Part shown: positions 40,559 to 48,459 of the stretch, piece after piece
How the letters are laid out: every line of letters begins with the position of its first letter
Position numbering within the stretch: the first letter of the stretch is position 1
NCBI GenBank assembly: GCA_021732005.1
Contig: JAKFVT010000024.1
Location: 124,001 to 188,000, forward strand
Reading direction: 5' to 3'
From: Mycobacterium sp.
GTDB lineage: Bacteria; Actinomycetota; Actinomycetes; Mycobacteriales; Mycobacteriaceae
Length of the DNA: 64,000 bases
Program-made: the position numbers and the translations under genes
The notes under the pieces: model-generated
The model's input: the letters and a program-made list of their open reading frames with translations, nothing else
Databases searched by the model: none
What the model was told of the DNA's origin: nothing

Positions 40559-41905
40559 TCAGGCCGTTAGGCCGTGTTTGGCGGCATTGCTGAACTCGTC
40601 GTCTATCAGAACCACGCTGCGTTCCGGCGAGTCGATCAGCGAAGCGGCGATGGAGGCTCGGTATCCAGATCCGCAGTGGACCCACACCTCGCCGCGGGGT
40701 ACTTCGTCCAGGCGGGCGATCAACTCGTGCAGCGGTATGTTGATGGCTTCGGCAATGTGGCTGTCGTCGAATTCGTTTCGTTGGCGGACGTCGAGAACGG
40801 TGAGGTCGTCCGCTCCGCGTGCTTTGGCGAGGGCCGCGAAGTGGGCGACGCGGTACGCGGCAAGGGGTTGATCACCGGCGAGAGTGCCGATATCGCCTGA
40901 GGCTGAGCCGGTGACGTTGTCGACGCCGATGCGGGACAGCTCGCGGCGCGCATCGAGGATCTGGTCGACGTCCTCGCCGATGAGTGTCAACGGGGCGCCC
41001 CATGCGTAGAGCCAGCCCAGGTAGGTGACGAACTGGGTGGACAACTCAAATCCCATCGTGCCCGACAGGTGCCCGGCAGCGAACGCGGTGCGGCTGCGGA
41101 GATCGACGACCCAATCGCCGGCCTTGATGCGCCGGCGCAGTTCCTTTGCGTCCACGGGTTCGGGTAGTGACAGGTCGACCGGGGCCGGGCCCACCGCGTT
41201 GATGACACCCATGTGTGCGTAATAGGCGGGGTAGTCGGACAAGCCGGCGATCAGCTCGTCGACGTAGGTCTGCTCGTCTTTGGTCAACGCCGGGTTGGTT
41301 GTGCGTTCCTCGGCGATCGTCGACGAGTCCCCGCTGGCCGGGCTTGCCGAGCAGAAGCTGCCGAACCCGTGCGTGGGATAGACCTGGACGTTGTCGGCGA
41401 GCTCGGCGGCCAGCCGCCGCACGGAGCGGAACTGCGCGTGAGTCAACTCCTCGGTGCACTCGGCGGCGATCAGGTCAGTGCGTCCGGTGGTGCCGTGCAG
41501 CATCGAGCCGCCGGTGAAAACGCCCACCGCCCGCCCTGCCTTATCTCGGAGCACATAGCTGACGTGGTGATGGGTGTGTCCAGGGGTGTGCAGCACCACG
41601 AAGCTGAACGGCCCCGCGTCGATGACGTCCCCGTCGCACACGGCGCGTCGCTCGTAGCCAACGTGGTCGCCGGCGGCCACGACGTATTGCGCGTTGACTG
41701 TGATCGCCAGCTCGAGGCCGCCGGTGACGTAGTCGTTGTGGATGTGTGTCTCCAGTACGTGAGTGATCGTTGCGTCCCGGTCTGCGACGAGCGCCAGCAC
41801 GCGGTCGATGTCTCGCTGCGGATCGATGGCCGCGGCCACGCCGTCCGCGCAGACCAGGTAACTGCGATCGCCCAGTCCCGAGGTGTCGATGACGGTCACG
41901 TCCAT
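40559..41905 (-). CDS. Metallo-beta-lactamase/rhodanese fusion, persulfide dioxygenase type
   Basis: 448-residue cytosolic protein. The N-terminal MBL domain has THIHNDYVTGG (metal His/His/Asp), HTPGHTHHH and YPTHGFGSFC, the persulfide-dioxygenase layout (ETHE1/CstB-like). Two rhodanese domains follow: the first (~255-340) lacks a Cys loop; the second has the active loop VHCGSGYRAS near 425. Expected role: oxidation of sulfane sulfur to sulfite plus sulfur transfer. ATG 41905 is preferred, with GGAG 9 nt upstream. It is followed by the L,D-transpeptidase and preceded by a TauE-type exporter. Confidence 0.9.
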   Translation of the reverse strand: MDVTVIDTSGLGDRSYLVCADGVAAAIDPQRDIDRVLALVADRDATITHVLETHIHNDYVTGGLELAITVNAQYVVAAGDHVGYERRAVCDGDVIDAGPFSFVVLHTPGHTHHHVSYVLRDKAGRAVGVFTGGSMLHGTTGRTDLIAAECTEELTHAQFRSVRRLAAELADNVQVYPTHGFGSFCSASPASGDSSTIAEERTTNPALTKDEQTYVDELIAGLSDYPAYYAHMGVINAVGPAPVDLSLPEPVDAKELRRRIKAGDWVVDLRSRTAFAAGHLSGTMGFELSTQFVTYLGWLYAWGAPLTLIGEDVDQILDARRELSRIGVDNVTGSASGDIGTLAGDQPLAAYRVAHFAALAKARGADDLTVLDVRQRNEFDDSHIAEAINIPLHELIARLDEVPRGEVWVHCGSGYRASIAASLIDSPERSVVLIDDEFSNAAKHGLTA

Positions 41906-41948
41906 TGTTGATTTCTCCGTTCGTATGGTGTGGTGCCGGCGTGCATGG

Positions 41949-42719
41949 TCAACGCAGCCAGATGGTGTCGACAACGACGAAGGTCGCGACGGCGAAGACC
42001 AGGACTGAGAACCATCGCTGCAACCGGTCGGTGTTCAGCCGGGCGCCCAGGTGGCCGGCGATGAGCGACGCCACCGTTGCCGTAGCTGCGAACGCTGCCG
42101 CGACTGCCCAGTTGATGTGTAGCCCGTGTAGATGCGAGACCACCCCGGCGGCCGAATTCGCCACAATGATCAGCAGGGAGGTGCCGACGGCGACGGGCAT
42201 TTCGACACCCAGCATCAGTACCAGGGCGGGGATGATCAGGAATCCGCCGCCCACGCCGAACAGACCGGTCAGCAGTCCGACCACGGCACCTGCCGGGATG
42301 GAGCGCGGAGCGCACCGCCGCCAGTCGATGCCGCCGGCGGTGTCGCACGCCATGCCGGCGGACCCGGCGTCGCGCAGCATCCGGATCCCGGCCAACACCA
42401 TGACGACGGCGAAACCGAGCAGCAGCGCCCACTGCGGCAGATGGGACCCGATTGCCGAGCCAGCGAAGGTGGTCGGGATGCCGGCAGTGGCGAACACTGC
42501 GGCCAGCCGCCATTCGACTTGGCCTGCCCGCACTTTCGGCAAGGCTCCCACCGCCGATGCGACACCGATTACCAGCAGTGACACCGGGATCGCCTGAGCC
42601 ATGTCGAGTCCCACCGCATAAACCAATGCCGGTACGGCCAGGATGGACCCGCCGCCGCCGAGAAGGCCCAGCAGCACCCCGATCAGTGTGCCGAACAGCA
42701 AGGCCAAGACAACCGTCAT
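41949..42719 (-). CDS. TauE/SafE-family sulfite/organosulfur exporter
   Basis: 256-residue membrane protein of about eight helices in two halves, each starting with the Gly-rich family motif (GVLLGLLGGGGSILAVPAL and GLLTGLFGVGGGFLIIPAL). Such proteins export sulfite, sulfoacetate or related anions. It lies 43 bp upstream of the persulfide dioxygenase-rhodanese gene, which would generate sulfite, so sulfite export is the likely job here (inference). Confidence 0.9.
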   Translation of the reverse strand: MTVVLALLFGTLIGVLLGLLGGGGSILAVPALVYAVGLDMAQAIPVSLLVIGVASAVGALPKVRAGQVEWRLAAVFATAGIPTTFAGSAIGSHLPQWALLLGFAVVMVLAGIRMLRDAGSAGMACDTAGGIDWRRCAPRSIPAGAVVGLLTGLFGVGGGFLIIPALVLMLGVEMPVAVGTSLLIIVANSAAGVVSHLHGLHINWAVAAAFAATATVASLIAGHLGARLNTDRLQRWFSVLVFAVATFVVVDTIWLR

Positions 42720-43054
42720 GCTGGCCCGCCAGTGTCACGATTGCAGGCTGAACGCCAGCTCAGCGCGTAGCATCCAAGGCCGTCATACCGGCCGGCGACC
42801 GAACAAGGGCGACAACCAGCGAACAGCTGTAAGCGCTTCATTAGCAACATAATTGACATGTCTGCTGCAATAGTGAAGCTCCTCCTCATTCTCGAGTTGC
42901 GGGCCACAAGTCAGGAGCCCTCCCTTGAGGGGATATACCCCTCCAGGTATTGTCTAATCATCTTCGGAGAATGAAATCGTCGTGAATCGGCACGAGACTC
43001 GGGGACCATCGCGTCCTTCGATCGGGGTTCGCGGCCGTCACGAAAGGAGAACAT
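42720..43054. other. 335-bp divergent intergenic region of the sulfur island
   Basis: Lies between the TauE gene (leftward) and the rhodanese gene (rightward). It is noticeably less GC-rich than the surrounding genes. Short frames on both strands show no recognisable protein, and no CsoR/CstR-type regulator is encoded. It holds the palindrome listed at 42927-42950 and AAAGGAG (43022-43028) before the rhodanese GTG. Confidence 0.6.
42927..42950. promoter_or_regulatory. CsoR/CstR-like operator candidate
   Basis: Contains a perfect inverted repeat GAGGGG-atata-CCCCTC (42927-42943) overlapping ATACC-cctcca-GGTAT (42935-42950). C/G-tract palindromes flanked by ATA/TAT are typical of operators of the CsoR family, whose CstR branch senses persulfides and controls rhodanese/TauE/dioxygenase operons. 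Located 105-128 bp upstream of the rhodanese GTG. Confidence 0.55.
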
Positions 43055-43393
43055 GTGTCCGCCCAATCCGCCGAAGTCGATGTGACCCAGGCAGTCACCC
43101 TGCTGGCAGGGAAAGATGCCCGACTGCTCGATGTGCGTGAAGACGACGAGTGGGCGGCCGGGCATGCCGCATTTGCCCGACACGTGCGATTAGGTGACCT
43201 CGACCCAATCGCATTCGCCGGGTCAGCCACGGTGGTGGTGACATGCCGCTCGGGCAACCGGTCACGCGCGGCGGCGGTCGCACTGATCGACGCCGGCATT
43301 GACGCGGTCAACCTCGACGGCGGCATGATGGCCTCGGCCCGCGCCGGCTATCCCCTCGTCTGCGATGACGGGACGCCCGGCACAGTGGCCTGA
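43055..43393 (+). CDS. Single-domain rhodanese
   Basis: 112-residue sulfurtransferase. ARLLDVREDDEWAAGHAAFARHV is the conserved N-terminal rhodanese segment and VVTCRSGNRSRAA carries the persulfide-forming Cys in a six-residue active loop. Full length for a single-domain member. GTG start preceded by AAAGGAGAACAT. Divergent from the TauE/dioxygenase genes in the sulfur island. Confidence 0.92.
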   Translation: MSAQSAEVDVTQAVTLLAGKDARLLDVREDDEWAAGHAAFARHVRLGDLDPIAFAGSATVVVTCRSGNRSRAAAVALIDAGIDAVNLDGGMMASARAGYPLVCDDGTPGTVA

Positions 43394-43487
43394 CGTCGAG
43401 GGGCCGCAGCGCGGTCGCCACATGCGCCACCGGCTGGATTCGGCGGGTACCGGCCCTGACCGCCCGCACCGATTCGAAGGACATCCT

Positions 43488-43706
43488 ATGTGGGACAAAC
43501 GATCTGACATGACTATCTACGAAGATGATCTGTTCAACGCCGAACCGCCATCGCGCGATGTCGCCCGCGTCGACGTCTCCGCCGACGGCGGAACCACTCG
43601 GAACCAAGCAGACATCACCCGCCCGACGGTCGGTGGGACTGGTGTCGCTGGACCTAGTACCCCCGCTGCGACGCTGACTGCTGCCACTGCTAGTGACGAC
43701 CTTTGA
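43488..43706 (+). CDS. Small hypothetical protein
   Basis: 72 codons starting ATG after GAAGGACATCCT, a good ribosome-binding site at normal spacing. The product (MWDKRSDMTIYEDDLFNAEP, then Ser/Thr/Ala/Gly-rich) is acidic at the start, has no signal peptide or membrane segment, and I recognise no family. It ends at the edge of the DsbA-type gene. Could be a real small gene or chance; the second half looks unstructured. Confidence 0.4.
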   Translation: MWDKRSDMTIYEDDLFNAEPPSRDVARVDVSADGGTTRNQADITRPTVGGTGVAGPSTPAATLTAATASDDL

Positions 43707-43833
43707 AGGAGTGTCGCGACACAACCAGAAAGCGCTGCGGCGCTACGGAATCCGAACGGCCTGCATCAACAAACTCGTGGGCCCGCATCACCGTCACCGT
43801 CACGTGACCAGACTCTGGAACGCAGCCAATCCC

Positions 43834-44616
43834 ATGCCAGGACATACCTCGCCCACCACAAAGAGCCGCCGACGCGATGTCATCCTCCTCGGCATCGCAG
43901 TGACCGTCGCCGTAGCTCTGGCCGCTGTATTGCTGATCCGCCAAAGCCACGACGACAACGCCGCCCCATCGATACCCGGCACGCAAGGAGGCGCGAACTC
44001 GGTTACCCCGCCGGCATCGGCCACCGCCGCGGACCGACCATCGCTTGGTCCGCTCGGCGAGGTGGCTCGTCGCGAGGCGGGAGACCCGCTGGCGCAAGGC
44101 TCACCAACAGCGCCCATCGTGCTGGTCGAATTCGCCGACCTGCGCTGTCCGTTTTGTGCGCAGTTCTCCCGCCAGACCGAACCGGTCCTAGTCGAGCGCT
44201 ACGTCAAAAAGGGTGTCCTGCGCATCGAATGGCGTGACATGCCGATCTTCGGAGCCCAGTCCACGGCCGCAGCCCGCGCGGCCCGCGCGGCGGCCGCGCA
44301 AGGCTGGTTCTGGCCGTTCATCCAGACGGTCTATGCCGCCGCCCCATCCACCGGTCACCCCGACCTGACCGCCGCCACGCTTCACGACATCGCCCGGAAA
44401 GCCGGTGTCCCCGACCTCGTCCGATTCGACGCCGATTCGACGTCCACCCAGTTCGATGCCGCCATCCACGCCGACCTCGAACAGGGACAAAGCCTCGGAA
44501 TCCCCTCCACCCCAGCTTTTTCGGTGAACGGACACCCTGTCCTCGGTGCCCAACCGACCGATGTCTTCACCACCCTCATAGACCAGTTGGTCGCCGGAAA
44601 GCCGATCCCCGGGTGA
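43834..44616 (+). CDS. Membrane-anchored DsbA-family thiol oxidoreductase (sulfur island)
   Basis: 260-residue protein with a single N-terminal anchor (DVILLGIAVTVAVALAAVLL) and an extracytoplasmic thioredoxin-fold domain. The CXXC is CPFC in VEFADLRCPFCAQFSRQ and the cis-Pro loop is GIPSTPAFSVNG. The start is uncertain: in-frame GTGs at 43711 (directly after AAGGA) and 43804 precede the ATG used here. The stop overlaps ccdA as GTGA, so it is probably reduced or serviced by that membrane protein. A paralogue of the 34407 DsbA, but not adjacent to a VKOR. Confidence 0.88.
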   Translation: MPGHTSPTTKSRRRDVILLGIAVTVAVALAAVLLIRQSHDDNAAPSIPGTQGGANSVTPPASATAADRPSLGPLGEVARREAGDPLAQGSPTAPIVLVEFADLRCPFCAQFSRQTEPVLVERYVKKGVLRIEWRDMPIFGAQSTAAARAARAAAAQGWFWPFIQTVYAAAPSTGHPDLTAATLHDIARKAGVPDLVRFDADSTSTQFDAAIHADLEQGQSLGIPSTPAFSVNGHPVLGAQPTDVFTTLIDQLVAGKPIPG

Positions 44617-45476
44617 CCCACGTCGGCGTAATCAGTGCCTTTCTGGGCGGTCTCTTCGCGCTTCTGAGCCCCTGCTCTGCATTGCTGTTGCCTTCGTTCT
44701 TCGCTTACGCATTTACTGGCTGGAAGTCCACGATGGCGCGCACCGTAATTTTCCTGCTCGGTCTGGCTACCGTCTTGGTGCCACTGGGAGCGGGCGTCGG
44801 CGCGGTCAGTGCAGCCATCACGGCGTACCGCAGTCAAACGACCATGATCGCCGCCATCGTCGTCATCGTTTTCGGCGCAGCGATGATTTTTGGCAAAGGC
44901 TTCACCGTGGGGCCTGCTCATCGCGCCGCCGCACACCTGCGCGTCCGGACTCCGCTGTCGGTCTTCGTGCTAGGCACCGTCTACGGTCTGGCCGGCTTCT
45001 GCTCTGGCCCGTTGCTCGGCGCGGTCCTCACAGTCGCCGTCACGGGAGCCGATCCTCTCTACGGAGCCCTACTCATGGCGGTGTATTCACTCGGCATGAC
45101 TGTGCCGCTCGCATTCCTGGCGTTGCTCTGGGACCGGATGCGACTCGCCGAGAAGGCCTGGCTGCGCGGTCGGCCGCTCAGCATCGGACCACTGCACACC
45201 CACACCACCTCCCTCATCTCCGGTGCATTGTTCATGGCGATCGGCGTAATGTTTCTCGCCACCGCCGGCACCGCCAGCCTTGGCGGCATCCTCAGCGCTG
45301 ACACTGAAGTCGCACTTCAAGGCTGGCTCGGCCGCGCCGCCGCCGATACCGACCTGGTTCTCGTCTTGGCCCTGGCCGCCACCCTCATCGTCATCGCTGT
45401 ACTTGCCTTGCGGATCCGAACGCCGCGCCGCCACACACCGCCCGCGATCACGTCGGAGGAAAACATCGACGGCTGA
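44613..45476 (+). CDS. ccdA: CcdA/DsbD-like membrane thiol transporter
   Basis: 287-residue polytopic protein of the CcdA family, carrying reducing equivalents from cytosolic thioredoxin across the membrane. The two half-sites each have the Cys-bearing helix: LLSPCSALLLPSFFAYAF near residue 23 and GLAGFCSGPLLGAVLTVAV near 133. Seven to eight hydrophobic segments follow the family layout. GTG start overlapping the DsbA-type gene (GTGA). It may serve the adjacent DsbA protein instead of cytochrome c, as no heme-handling gene is nearby. Confidence 0.88.
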   Translation: MTHVGVISAFLGGLFALLSPCSALLLPSFFAYAFTGWKSTMARTVIFLLGLATVLVPLGAGVGAVSAAITAYRSQTTMIAAIVVIVFGAAMIFGKGFTVGPAHRAAAHLRVRTPLSVFVLGTVYGLAGFCSGPLLGAVLTVAVTGADPLYGALLMAVYSLGMTVPLAFLALLWDRMRLAEKAWLRGRPLSIGPLHTHTTSLISGALFMAIGVMFLATAGTASLGGILSADTEVALQGWLGRAAADTDLVLVLALAATLIVIAVLALRIRTPRRHTPPAITSEENIDG

Positions 45477-45536
45477 GGAACACAGCCCACCATCACTCCA
45501 CCGCAGCGCCGGGTACCGATGGTTGCACGGCCGATA

Positions 45537-46244
45537 TCAACGACTGGGGCAGGTGCCGGCGGCCGAGCGCAATTCGTCGGCCGACGCCTGATCCACCGGC
45601 AGTGCGTAGCCCCGCAGCACCGCGATGAACTGGATCGCGTACTGGCACCAGAACGCATGATTGGGCGGCATCCAGCTGCCAGGAGGCTGGTCGCCCTTGT
45701 CCTGGTTGACCTGACCGTCGACGGCCAGCAGGTTGGCCGGATCGTTGGCGAATCGAATCCGCATGTCGTCCGGCCAGTTTCGCGCGCCCATGTCCCACGC
45801 GTAGGCGAGCGGCACCAGGTGATCGATCTGCACGGCGGCCCCGACCTGCGCGCCGCGGGTGAACGGGATCGTCGCGCTGGTGTACGGGTCGTGCAGGACG
45901 CCGGTGGCGACCGCCTGTGGGCAGCGTTTGGTGAATACGAAGGTCTTGTCGACGAGGTCGCGGTCCAGGACGTCGTCACGGGTGTCGCAACCGTTGTGCC
46001 CGCCCGGCGCGGAGTTGTTGTCGTCCCACGCATCGCCGAACGCCGCGCGCCGATAGTCGTTGCCGCGCACCCGCTGCGGGATGACGACGATGCCGTCGAG
46101 CACGTCGGTTCCCGGTGCCACCGTGGGCACGTCGGCGCGGGCGATCATCGCCTCGGGATGACTGGTCGAGGACGTCACCTGCACGGAGACGATCACCGCC
46201 AGCGCCGCGATCACCGCCAGCCAGATCAGGGGCCGCCGTCTCAT
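45537..46244 (-). CDS. Exported HNH/GmrSD-type (DUF1524) nuclease-like protein
   Basis: 235-residue protein with an N-terminal signal or anchor (PLIWLAVIAALAVIVSVQV) and a DUF1524-like domain. The HNH-type core is visible: QIDHLVPLAYAWDMGARNW (DH-LVPL metal/His motif) and FANDPANLLAVDGQVNQDKGD (Asn, then N-x-x-K). It ends in a Cys-containing tail. The ATG overlaps the recG stop (ATGA). Orthologue of Rv2972c. An exported nuclease role is plausible but untested. Confidence 0.85.
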   Translation of the reverse strand: MRRRPLIWLAVIAALAVIVSVQVTSSTSHPEAMIARADVPTVAPGTDVLDGIVVIPQRVRGNDYRRAAFGDAWDDNNSAPGGHNGCDTRDDVLDRDLVDKTFVFTKRCPQAVATGVLHDPYTSATIPFTRGAQVGAAVQIDHLVPLAYAWDMGARNWPDDMRIRFANDPANLLAVDGQVNQDKGDQPPGSWMPPNHAFWCQYAIQFIAVLRGYALPVDQASADELRSAAGTCPSR

Positions 46245-48457
46245 GACTTGTCCAGGTAGTCGATCCGGTCGCCGCCGGTGAACTGGCCGGCCAGAACCGT
46301 CATGCCGGGGTTCGCGGGATCGCGGGCATAGATCGACTGGGCGACCTCTCGCGCATCGACGATTACCTCGAGGTGCTCGGCCAGAGACAGGAAGCGCAGG
46401 GTGATGGGACGGCCGGACTGGTTGAGCCCCAACACGTCTCCCTCGCGGCGCTCCTGCAGGTCCAGATCCGCCAGCTCGAAGCCGTCCAGCGTGCTCGCCA
46501 CCGCGGTCAACCGATCGCCGGCTTTGGATCCCTCCGGTAGCTTGGTGGCCAGCAGGCACAGGCTGGCGTGCGAACCGCGCCCGATCCGCCCACGCAACTG
46601 GTGCAGCTGGCTGATGCCGAACCGGTCGGCGTCCATCACCACCATCACCGTCGCGTTCGGCACGTCGACACCCACCTCGATGACCGTGGTGCACACCAGG
46701 ACGTCGATGTCGCCCGCCCGGAACGCGGCCATCACCGCGTCCTTCTCGTCGGCGGCCAGCCTGCCGTGCATCAGCCCCAGCCGCAGCCCGGCCAGCGGCC
46801 CGTGCCCCAGATGCTTGAACAGGTTGACGACGGTCTCGGCGGGCGGGCCCGCTTCCTGCTCGGCTGCCTTGTCGTCCTCGTCGATGCGGGAGGCCACGAC
46901 GTAGGCCTGTCGGCCTTCGCCGACCTCCTCGGTGATCCGCTGCCAGGCCCGCGCCAGCCATTGCGGCTTATCTTTGATGAAGATCGTATTGGTGGTGATC
47001 GGCTGGCGCCCGCGCGGAAGTTCGCGCAGGGTCGAGGTTTCCAGGTCGCCGTATACCGTCAGTGCGACGGTGCGCGGGATCGGCGTGGCCGTCATGACCA
47101 GCAGATGCGGGGTCAGTCCCGCAGGGGCCTTGGCGCGCAACCGGTCTCGCTGCTCCACGCCGAACCGGTGTTGTTCGTCGACGACGACGAAGCCCAGCTT
47201 GTGGAATTCGACGGCGTCCTGCAACAGCGCGTGGGTGCCGACGACGATGCCCGCCTCCCCGGACGCCACCTCGTCGCGCACCTGACGTTTCTGGGCCGCC
47301 GACATCGACCCGGTCAGCAGTGCGATTCGGGTCGCCCCGTCCTCGCCGCCGAGTTGACCGGCCATCGCCAGCGGCCCGAGCACACCGCGGATCGACTGGG
47401 CATGTTGGGCGGCAAGGACTTCCGTCGGCGCGAGCAAGGCGCACTGGTAACCCGCGTCGACCATCTGCAGCATGGCCACCACCGACACGATCGTCTTACC
47501 GGAGCCGACTTCGCCCTGCAGCAGGCGGTTCATCGGCTTGCTCGCGGCCAGTTCGGCGGAGACGACGTCGAGCACTTCCCGTTGACCCGCCGTCAGCGCG
47601 AAGGGCAGGCGCTCGATCAGCGCGGCGGCCAAGCCGTCTTCTCGGCGCGGCGCGACCGGACCGGATTCCGAGAGCTCGCCGTGGCGGCGCTGCGCGAGCG
47701 CCCATTGCATGCCGACGGCCTCGTCGAACCGCAGCCGCTCGCGGGCCGCCTCCCGCTCGGGTTCCCGCTCGGCGACGTGGATGGCGCGCAGCGCTTCATC
47801 CTCGGAGATCAGACCCCGTTGGCGCACAACGCTTTCGGGTAGTGGATCGGGTATCGGATCGAGCACCGCGAGTACCTGCTGCACGCAGGCGTAGATGTCC
47901 CAGCTCTGCAGCTTGGAGCTGGCCGGGTAGATCGGGAAGAAGTCCCGCTCGAACGCCGACATCGCCAACTCGCCGCTCTGTGACGTCGAGGTGTCGGCGA
48001 TCGTTTTCAACGACTTGCTGCCGAATACTCGTCCCTTCGGCGATTCCAGAACCAGGAAATCCGGGTGCGTCAGCTGCATGGCCCCCCGGAAGAAGCCGAC
48101 CTCCCCGGACAGCATCAGCCGGACGCCCTCGATCAGTTCCTTCTTGAGCCACTTGGCGTTGAAGAACGTCGCGGTGACTTTCCGCCGCCCCTTGCCGAGC
48201 GTGATCACCAGATACTCGCGCTTGGGTCCTCGCTGAGGCAAGCGGGTGACGGCACTCTCGATCTCGCCGACCAGCGTGATGTGCTCGCCCTCCTCCGGCG
48301 GCGCCTCGTCCTCACCCCAGACCGACATCCCGTGGATGTACTTGCGCGGGTAGTGGCGCAGCAGGTCGTCGACGGTGCGGATGCCGAACACATCGTCGAG
48401 CAGACCGGCGGCCTTGCCGCCGACGATCCCGTCGAGACGGTCGGTGAGACTGACCAC
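46241..48457 (-). CDS. recG: ATP-dependent DNA helicase RecG
   Basis: 738-residue branch-migrating helicase for stalled forks and Holliday junctions. The N-terminal wedge/OB domain (HITLVGEIESAVTRLPQRG) precedes the SF2 motor: Walker A GEVGSGKTIVSVVAML (~315), DEQH box VVVDEQHRFGVEQRD, TATPIPRT, and motif VI QLRGRIGRG (~630). Complete. Two bp after the downstream end of the DAK-type kinase gene. Confidence 0.97.
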   Translation of the reverse strand: MVSLTDRLDGIVGGKAAGLLDDVFGIRTVDDLLRHYPRKYIHGMSVWGEDEAPPEEGEHITLVGEIESAVTRLPQRGPKREYLVITLGKGRRKVTATFFNAKWLKKELIEGVRLMLSGEVGFFRGAMQLTHPDFLVLESPKGRVFGSKSLKTIADTSTSQSGELAMSAFERDFFPIYPASSKLQSWDIYACVQQVLAVLDPIPDPLPESVVRQRGLISEDEALRAIHVAEREPEREAARERLRFDEAVGMQWALAQRRHGELSESGPVAPRREDGLAAALIERLPFALTAGQREVLDVVSAELAASKPMNRLLQGEVGSGKTIVSVVAMLQMVDAGYQCALLAPTEVLAAQHAQSIRGVLGPLAMAGQLGGEDGATRIALLTGSMSAAQKRQVRDEVASGEAGIVVGTHALLQDAVEFHKLGFVVVDEQHRFGVEQRDRLRAKAPAGLTPHLLVMTATPIPRTVALTVYGDLETSTLRELPRGRQPITTNTIFIKDKPQWLARAWQRITEEVGEGRQAYVVASRIDEDDKAAEQEAGPPAETVVNLFKHLGHGPLAGLRLGLMHGRLAADEKDAVMAAFRAGDIDVLVCTTVIEVGVDVPNATVMVVMDADRFGISQLHQLRGRIGRGSHASLCLLATKLPEGSKAGDRLTAVASTLDGFELADLDLQERREGDVLGLNQSGRPITLRFLSLAEHLEVIVDAREVAQSIYARDPANPGMTVLAGQFTGGDRIDYLDKS

Positions 48458-48459
48458 GA

